From Aquitalea sp. (GTDB lineage Bacteria > Pseudomonadota > Gammaproteobacteria > Burkholderiales > Chromobacteriaceae), in contig JAFANL010000267.1 of the NCBI GenBank assembly GCA_019232735.1, positions 1-10,537 of the forward strand: a DNA stretch of 10,537 nucleotides, given 5' to 3'. How positions within the stretch are numbered: the first letter of the stretch is position 1; the number at the start of each line of letters is the position of its first letter. The notes under the pieces are model-generated. The model was not told the origin of the DNA. It saw only the letters and a list, made by a program, of their open reading frames with translations, and made no database searches. The position numbers and the translations under genes were made by a program. Positions 6,375 through 10,537 of this stretch are shown here, in pieces.

Positions 6375-7352
6375 TCAGCACTGGTGGTAAGCGCGATACC
6401 AGTCAACAAAGGCCTGCATGCCTTGCTGAAGGGGGGTATCCGGCGAAAAACCCACCGCAGCCCGCAGCCGGCTGGTATCGGCATAGGTGACCGGCACGTC
6501 GCCATCCTGCATCGGGTAATTCTCTTTCACGGCTTCGCGGCCACAGGCCGTTTCTATGCTGTGGATAAAATCCAGCAAGGCCACCGGTTGGTGATTGCCG
6601 ATATTAAACAGCGCATAAGGTGGCTGGCCGTTTTCGCCTGTCGGCAGATGCTGCATCACCCGCACCACCCCTTCCACGATATCGTCGATATAGGTGAAAT
6701 CGCGCTGCATCTGGCCGTGGTTGAACACCTTGATCGGTCTGCCCTGCAGTATTGCCTCGGTAAACAGCCAGGGAGCCATGTCCGGCCGACCCCACGGGCC
6801 GTAGACCGTGAAAAAGCGCAGCCCGGTACACGGTAAGCCATACAGATGGGCATAGCTGTGCGCCATTACCTCATTGGCCTTCTTGGTGGCGGCATAGAAG
6901 CTGACTGGCGCATCCACCCGGTCGTCTTCGGCAAACGGCACCTTGGCATTCTGGCCATAAACGCTGCTGGAGCTGGCATACACCAGGTGTTTCACGCCGT
7001 GACGACGGCAGGCTTCCAGTACATTGGTCATCCCCACGAGATTGCTCTGGGCGTACACATGGGGATTGTCGATGGAGTAACGCACGCCAGCCTGGGCTGC
7101 CAGATGGATCACGTAGTCGAAATCCTCCGCGGCACACAGGGCATTCAAGGCATCCCAGTTAGCCAGATCCAGTTGCACGAAGCGAAAGCCTTCCTGGCCC
7201 CTTAGCGTGGCCAGACGAGCCTGTTTCAGGCTGACCGGATAGTAATCGTTGAGATTATCCACCCCCACCACGCTATTGCCTTCGCTTTGCAGCAGACGTT
7301 CACATACCGCACGGCCAATAAAACCGGCTGCGCCGGTCAGCAATATCTTCAT
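6375..7352 (-). CDS. NAD-dependent epimerase, probable UDP-glucuronate 4-epimerase
   Basis: A 325-aa extended-SDR sugar-nucleotide epimerase. The Rossmann motif GAAGFIG is at 7-13, VIHLAAQAGVRYS at 81-93, SSSSVYG at 127-133 and the catalytic YxxxK as Tyr153 and Lys157 in SFYAATKKANE. LRFFTVYGPWGRPDMAP (178-194) and QRDFTYIDDIVEG (216-228) closely match UDP-glucuronate 4-epimerases, which convert UDP-GlcA to UDP-GalA, rather than GalE. Start 7352 overlaps the TGA of the upstream glycosyltransferase as ATGA, so the two are translationally coupled; GGGA lies eight bases upstream. The product could feed galacturonate into LPS core, O-antigen or capsule. UDP-glucose dehydrogenase, needed to make UDP-GlcA, is not in the window. 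Confidence 0.92.
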   Translation of the reverse strand: MKILLTGAAGFIGRAVCERLLQSEGNSVVGVDNLNDYYPVSLKQARLATLRGQEGFRFVQLDLANWDALNALCAAEDFDYVIHLAAQAGVRYSIDNPHVYAQSNLVGMTNVLEACRRHGVKHLVYASSSSVYGQNAKVPFAEDDRVDAPVSFYAATKKANEVMAHSYAHLYGLPCTGLRFFTVYGPWGRPDMAPWLFTEAILQGRPIKVFNHGQMQRDFTYIDDIVEGVVRVMQHLPTGENGQPPYALFNIGNHQPVALLDFIHSIETACGREAVKENYPMQDGDVPVTYADTSRLRAAVGFSPDTPLQQGMQAFVDWYRAYHQC

Positions 7353-8107
7353 GGTTTGTTTCCCAATCGGTGCAGCTCGTTGAGCTTGGCGTATTTGATA
7401 TAGCTGTTGAAGCAGCCGATGCTGATGTGGACAAGTCCGGGCAAACCATCAAGAAAACCACAACGGAACAGGTAAAACTTGGTAAAGCGCAGCAGGGGGC
7501 TGAACACCAGCTTGCCCCATCCCGCTTTTTTCCCGCGTTTATACAGCATGTCTGCCTGCAGGCTGGTATAGCGGTTCTGCTTGGTCAGATAGATGGCGAT
7601 GTCTTCTCCGGACTCGTGCATCAGGTCGCCAGAGAGCTTTTCCACAGGGCTTTCAGTCTTTACATACTCATGTACCAGATCATCCGACCAGCGCGCATGG
7701 CGGCGATCAAACAACCGCAAGCTCCAATCCGGATAGCCTTCGCCATGCTTGAGAAAACGTCCCATGAAACGGTTGCTGCGGGCAAAACGGTAGGCATGTG
7801 CTTGTGGATTGTTCAGTATCTTCTTGATTTGCAATACCAATTCTTCTGATGGCCACTCATCGGCATCCAGACACAATACCCAATCATGGCTGGCAGCCTG
7901 GACGGCAAATTGCTTCTGCGGACCAAATCCCAGCCAGTCCTGGTGGATAACTCTGGCCTTATAGGCAGAAGCTATGGCGACTGTTTCGTCAGTACTGCCT
8001 GAATCCACCACCACGATCTCATCGGCCCATTGAACACTGGCCAGGGTTTTTTCCAGCTGTGCTGCTGCGTTTTTAGTGATGAGTACCACGCTGAGCGCTT
8101 GTCGCAT
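7349..8107 (-). CDS. Family 2 glycosyltransferase, WaaE/LgtF-like LPS core glucosyltransferase
   Basis: A 252-aa GT-A fold glycosyltransferase, likely on the cytoplasmic face of the inner membrane. LSVVLITKNAAAQLEKTLASV (5-25, in pieces), the nucleotide-binding VVVDSGSTDET (32-42) and the metal-binding DxD LDADE (80-84) are intact. QDWLGFGPQKQFA (56-68) and WSLRLFDRRHARW (128-140) are typical of the WaaE/KdtX/LgtF group, which adds beta-1,4-glucose to heptose I of the LPS inner core. The neighbours waaC and waaA, transcribed divergently, fit that job. ATG 8107 has only a weak purine run (AAGAAAAG) just before it. It is the first gene of a leftward two-gene unit with the epimerase; its promoter must lie in the adjoining DnaA-box region, where TATATA (8130-8135) is a possible -10. 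Confidence 0.88.
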   Translation of the reverse strand: MRQALSVVLITKNAAAQLEKTLASVQWADEIVVVDSGSTDETVAIASAYKARVIHQDWLGFGPQKQFAVQAASHDWVLCLDADEWPSEELVLQIKKILNNPQAHAYRFARSNRFMGRFLKHGEGYPDWSLRLFDRRHARWSDDLVHEYVKTESPVEKLSGDLMHESGEDIAIYLTKQNRYTSLQADMLYKRGKKAGWGKLVFSPLLRFTKFYLFRCGFLDGLPGLVHISIGCFNSYIKYAKLNELHRLGNKP

Positions 8108-8129
8108 CTTTTCTTGTTATTCCCATATG

Positions 8130-8173
8130 TATATAGAAGAAACTAGTAGAAGCAGGCCACATGCTGTGGATAA
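8130..8173 (-). other. DnaA box, GC-rich spacer and DnaA-trio-like unwinding element
   Basis: Read on the - strand, a perfect TTATCCACA (8173-8165) is followed by the 12-nt GC-rich GCATGTGGCCTG (8164-8153), then CTT-CTA-CTA (8152-8144), GTTT, a second CTTCTA (8139-8134) and the AT-rich run TATATACATAT reaching 8125. In Bacillus subtilis oriC the same order (box, GC cluster, triplets such as CTA-CTA-TTA-CTT-CTA, AT-rich DNA) forms the basal unwinding system where DnaA loads on single strands. The match is by eye, and triplets can arise by chance in AT-rich DNA. Confidence 0.45.
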
Positions 8174-8448
8174 GCCTGTTTTTACCTGTTTGTTCAATGG
8201 TTTATTAGCAGACCTAACTTGTTGAACAGCCCTATGCTGCAGACAGGATCCTTTGTGGATAACTTCAGCGCTTACCTGTTTTTCAGGTTTATCCACATGC
8301 TGTCAGCGACTTGGCCAGACCGGTCTGTGAGTACACGTTTTACCTGTCTTTGCTGTTTATCTTAAGTCCAATTTTATTATGAAGAGACTAATGAAGGCAG
8401 TGTGATTCTGTTGATAACCCTGAAAAAGCCTTGTCAACTCAATGGTTT
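8157..8448 (+). repeat. Short direct repeats among the DnaA boxes
   Basis: CCACATGCTGT occurs at 8157-8167 and 8293-8303, each time overlapping a perfect DnaA box. TTACCTGT occurs at 8182-8189, 8272-8279 and 8340-8347, preceded or followed by T-runs. TCAATGGTTT occurs at 8194-8203 and 8439-8448. Such iterated short motifs beside DnaA boxes are typical of origin regions, but they could also be remnants of duplication. Confidence 0.55.
8254..8297. promoter_or_regulatory. Inverted pair A of perfect DnaA boxes
   Basis: TGTGGATAA (8254-8262) and TTATCCACA (8289-8297) face each other across 26 bases. The gap contains ACCTG-TTTTT-CAGGT (8274-8288), a 5-bp stem with a 5-T loop directly beside the right-hand box. 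The box orientation and gap length are repeated exactly in pair B. Confidence 0.8.
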
Positions 8449-8498
8449 GTCCTGTTGATGGCACTGGGATTAATCAGGTGGCGGGTAGGCTGGCAGAT

Positions 8499-8542
8499 TG
8501 TGGATAAATATGGGCGGAATAATTCACAGCAGTTTATCCACA
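8499..8542. promoter_or_regulatory. Inverted pair B of perfect DnaA boxes
   Basis: TGTGGATAA (8499-8507) and TTATCCACA (8534-8542) repeat the layout of pair A exactly, with the same 26-base gap, 245 bp further on. The sequences between the boxes differ from pair A, so the conserved element is the geometry. A one-mismatch site, TAATTCACA (8520-8528, against TTATNCACA), lies inside the pair. Confidence 0.8.
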
Positions 8543-8563
8543 ATTGTTGCCAGCGGATTTTAC

Positions 8564-8594
8564 TTGGTTAACCACAGCAACGCTCGGTTACAAT
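8564..8594 (+). promoter_or_regulatory. Candidate waaC promoter giving a leaderless or near-leaderless mRNA
   Basis: TACAAT (8589-8594) is a good -10 hexamer. TTGGTT (8564-8569) is a possible -35, though the 19-base spacer is long. Transcription would begin around 8601-8603, at or within a few bases of the ATG codons at 8602 and 8605. No Shine-Dalgarno sequence is visible before either. A weak DnaA box (8568-8576) overlaps the -35 region and a perfect one ends 22 bases upstream of it, so DnaA could affect waaC transcription. Confidence 0.5.
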
Positions 8595-8604
8595 GCGCGC
8601 CATG

Positions 8605-9564
8605 ATGAACGTACTGATCGTGCGTACCTCGTCGATGGGCGACCTTATCCACACCTGGCCTGCCATTACCGAGCTGAAAACGCACTACCCCAACCTTCGC
8701 ATCAGCTGGCTGGCCGAAGAAAACTTTGCTGATATCCCCCGTTTGCACCCGGCGGTAGAGCAGGTTATTCCTATGGCATGGCGTCGCTGGCGCAAGCGCC
8801 TGTTTGCGGCGGATACCCGGGCAGAAATGAAGGCGGTATATCAACAGCTGCAAGCCACACGGTGGGATCTGGTGGTGGACTGCCAGGGCCTGTTGAAAAG
8901 TGCCATCCCGGCCAAGTTAAGCCGTGGCCCACTGACCGGTTATGACCGTCACAGCATCCGCGAACCGCTGGCCTGCCTGCTGTATGACAAAACCCACCGG
9001 GTGGATTGGTCCTTGTCTGCCGTCGAGCGCTGCCGTCTGCTGTTGTCCAAGGTATTCGGCTACCAGCCCGAGGGCAGCCCGCGCTTTGGCGTACCGGCTG
9101 CGGCCCGTCCGGCCTGGCTGCAAGACGATCAGTACGCCGTACTGCTGCATGCCACCAGCCGTGCTTCCAAGGAATGGCCGGAACAGTACTGGATTGCGCT
9201 GGGTGAACGATTGAACGCGCAGCACGGCCTGCAATTGATCATCCCCTGGGGCAATGCCGCCGAACAGCAGCGCGCAGAGCGACTGGCCGCCGCCATGCCA
9301 CAGGCCGTGGTGGCACCCCGGATGAACTTGGTGGAGGCCTGTGGCCTGCTAGGCCATGCCCGTGCCGTCATTGGCGTGGATACCGGCCTGTCTCATCTGG
9401 CCAATGCCCTGAATGTGCCACTGGTGGCCATTTATACCGATACCGACCCCGGCAAGACCGGGGTGGTGGAAACACCCTGGGCCACCAATCTGGGCAATAT
9501 CGGTCAGTGTCCGACGGTGGATGAGGTATATCAGGCCTTGCTCGCCCGCAAGGACATGCAATGA
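8605..9564 (+). CDS. waaC: Lipopolysaccharide heptosyltransferase I
   Basis: A 319-aa GT9-family enzyme that transfers the first L-glycero-D-manno-heptose from ADP-heptose to Kdo2-lipid A on the cytoplasmic side of the inner membrane. The N-terminus MNVLIVRTSSMGDLIHTWPAI carries the catalytic-base Asp13. HATSRASKEWPEQYW (182-196) carries the conserved Lys189, and GVDTGLSHLANAL (257-269) has Asp259 and His264 of the ADP-heptose site. Start 8605 places Asp at position 13 as in E. coli WaaC. ATG 8593 in frame lies inside the likely -10 box and ATG 8602 adds only one residue. No ribosome-binding site is visible, in keeping with a leaderless transcript. Its stop overlaps the waaA start as ATGA. 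Confidence 0.95.
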   Translation: MNVLIVRTSSMGDLIHTWPAITELKTHYPNLRISWLAEENFADIPRLHPAVEQVIPMAWRRWRKRLFAADTRAEMKAVYQQLQATRWDLVVDCQGLLKSAIPAKLSRGPLTGYDRHSIREPLACLLYDKTHRVDWSLSAVERCRLLLSKVFGYQPEGSPRFGVPAAARPAWLQDDQYAVLLHATSRASKEWPEQYWIALGERLNAQHGLQLIIPWGNAAEQQRAERLAAAMPQAVVAPRMNLVEACGLLGHARAVIGVDTGLSHLANALNVPLVAIYTDTDPGKTGVVETPWATNLGNIGQCPTVDEVYQALLARKDMQ

Positions 9565-10537
9565 ACTGGCGGCGTGGGCTGTACTCGCTGTTGTGGTGGG
9601 CAGCCACGCCACTGATCCGCCGCTACCTGAAAAAACGCGCGCGCAAGGCACCGGCTTATCTGCAGCACTGGGATGAGCGTTTTGGTGAGGCCGATCAACC
9701 ACAGGCCACCGGAGCGATCTGGATTCATGCGGTATCGGTAGGTGAAACCCGTGCCGCGCTGCCCTTGATTCAGGCTATCCGCCAGCAGTGGCCGGATGCA
9801 CCGCTGTTGCTGACCCAGATGACGCCCACCGGCCGCGAAACGGCCCGCCAGCTCTACCCCGATGCCGAAGTACGCTATCTGCCCTACGACTATCCGGGCG
9901 CGGTGCGGGATTTTCTGGCCTGCTGGCAGCCGCGCTTTGGCGTGCTGATGGAAACCGAGCTGTGGCCCAATCTGCTGCATGCCGCCCGTCAGCAAGGTGT
10001 GCCGGTATTTCTGGCCAATGCCCGGCTGTCGGAAAAATCGCTGCGCGGCTATCGTCGCATTCAGGGGCTGATTGGCCCAGCGTTGCGTGATTTGACGGCC
10101 ATTGCCGCACAAAGCCAGCCAGATGCCGAGCGTTTGCAGCAATTGGGGGCGGTTAAGCCGCAAGTCTGTGGTAATACCAAATACGATTTCACCCCGCCGG
10201 CTGCCATGGCGGAACTGGCTGCACAGTTTCGCCAGCGTATTGGCCAGCGGCCGGTATTCATCTGTGCCAGCACGCGTGATGGTGAAGAAGCGTTGATCCT
10301 GCAAGCCTGGCAACAAGCTACGGTCGGCAATGCCCTGCTGTTGCTGGTGCCGCGTCATCCGGAACGTTTCGACAGCGTGGCTGCGTTGGCGCAGGACATG
10401 GGCTTTGCCGTGCAGCGCCGTAGTCAGCAGCAGGACATTGCTGCCGACACCAGCATCTGGCTGGGTGACAGCATGGGCGAACTGTTTGCCTACTATGGCT
10501 GTGCCGAGGTGGCTTTTGTTGGTGGCAGCCTGCTGCA
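9561..10537 (+). CDS. waaA: 3-deoxy-D-manno-octulosonic acid (Kdo) transferase, 3' end beyond the window
   Basis: The first 325 codons of Kdo transferase (family length about 420-430), still open at the window end, so roughly 100 residues are missing. WaaA moves Kdo from CMP-Kdo to lipid IVA at the inner membrane. A short hydrophobic N-terminal anchor (YSLLWWAATPLI, 8-19) is followed by basic residues. GAIWIHAVSVGETRAA (51-66) holds the catalytic Glu62. TQMTPTGRE (85-93), LPYDYPGAVRDFL (107-119), METELWPN (130-137), CASTRDGEE, LLVPRHPERF and SMGELFAYYGCAEVAFVGGSL near the end all match the family. It overlaps waaC by four bases (ATGA), indicating a coupled waaC-waaA operon. One or two Kdo additions cannot be told apart from sequence. 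Confidence 0.95.
   Translation, partial: MNWRRGLYSLLWWAATPLIRRYLKKRARKAPAYLQHWDERFGEADQPQATGAIWIHAVSVGETRAALPLIQAIRQQWPDAPLLLTQMTPTGRETARQLYPDAEVRYLPYDYPGAVRDFLACWQPRFGVLMETELWPNLLHAARQQGVPVFLANARLSEKSLRGYRRIQGLIGPALRDLTAIAAQSQPDAERLQQLGAVKPQVCGNTKYDFTPPAAMAELAAQFRQRIGQRPVFICASTRDGEEALILQAWQQATVGNALLLLVPRHPERFDSVAALAQDMGFAVQRRSQQQDIAADTSIWLGDSMGELFAYYGCAEVAFVGGSLL

Larger units (their letters stand above)
8108..8604. other. Non-coding 497-bp gap with a DnaA-box cluster: candidate replication origin or DnaA-titration locus
   Basis: This gap separates two divergent LPS units and carries no plausible gene. It is markedly more AT-rich than its surroundings. Five perfect DnaA boxes (TTATCCACA) are at 8165-8173 (-), 8254-8262 (-), 8289-8297 (+), 8499-8507 (-) and 8534-8542 (+). 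Weaker matches are TGTTGATAA 8409-8417, TAATTCACA 8520-8528 and TTAACCACA 8568-8576. It also has direct repeats and an AT-rich end with DnaA-trio-like triplets (8134-8152). Clusters like this mark chromosomal origins or datA-like sites that bind DnaA. Only one GATC (8248) is present, so there is no sign of SeqA/Dam-type control. Which role applies cannot be settled without genome position. Confidence 0.75.

Noticed and set aside
8108..8604. CRISPR array or integron/phage attachment site as explanation for the repeats
   Set aside because: The repeats are 8-11 bases, unevenly spaced and in both orientations; there is no tRNA end, integrase or spacer pattern.
9531..10358. 275-codon antisense frame opposite waaA
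   Set aside because: waaA motifs are intact on the + strand through the window end; the antisense frame shows no domain.

Overview
The window looks like chromosomal DNA of a GC-rich betaproteobacterium, most likely from the Neisseriales (Chromobacteriaceae such as Aquitalea or Chromobacterium). I infer this from the GC-rich coding sequence, the protein families and their wording, and the LPS-core genes. No database comparison was possible. There are eleven protein genes, one of them cut by the window end. I see no tRNA, rRNA, CRISPR array or insertion sequence.

Left part (1-3298, + strand): a divergent protein-isoaspartate methyltransferase homologue overlaps a one-domain rhodanese gene by one base, and the pair ends in a clear rho-independent terminator (1043-1077). 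Uracil-DNA glycosylase (ung) follows, then a CNNM/CBS/CorC-domain membrane protein similar to YtfL/PaeA. Middle (3442-6212): a YbaL/Kef-type CPA2 antiporter on the - strand that stops before the usual C-terminal TrkA-N (RCK) domain; a divergently transcribed small secreted protein that looks like an outer-membrane barrel; and a GNAT acetyltransferase on the - strand.

Right part (6375-10537) is an LPS-core locus split by a 497-bp non-coding gap. Leftward run a WaaE/LgtF-like family-2 glycosyltransferase and a UDP-glucuronate 4-epimerase, joined by an ATGA overlap. Rightward run waaC (heptosyltransferase I) and waaA (Kdo transferase), also joined by an ATGA overlap. Together these would add Kdo, the first heptose, probably a glucose, and possibly supply UDP-galacturonate for the lipid A-core.

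The standout is the gap itself (8108-8604). It holds five perfect TTATCCACA DnaA boxes and some one- or two-mismatch boxes. Four perfect boxes form two inverted pairs with the same 26-nt gap. The outermost box faces a short GC-rich segment, then CTT-CTA-CTA triplets and an AT-rich run, which is the layout of a DnaA-box/DnaA-trio unwinding element. This is a candidate replication origin, or a datA-like DnaA-titration site, lying between two LPS transcription units. No dnaA, dnaN, rpmH, parAB or mnmG gene is in the window.
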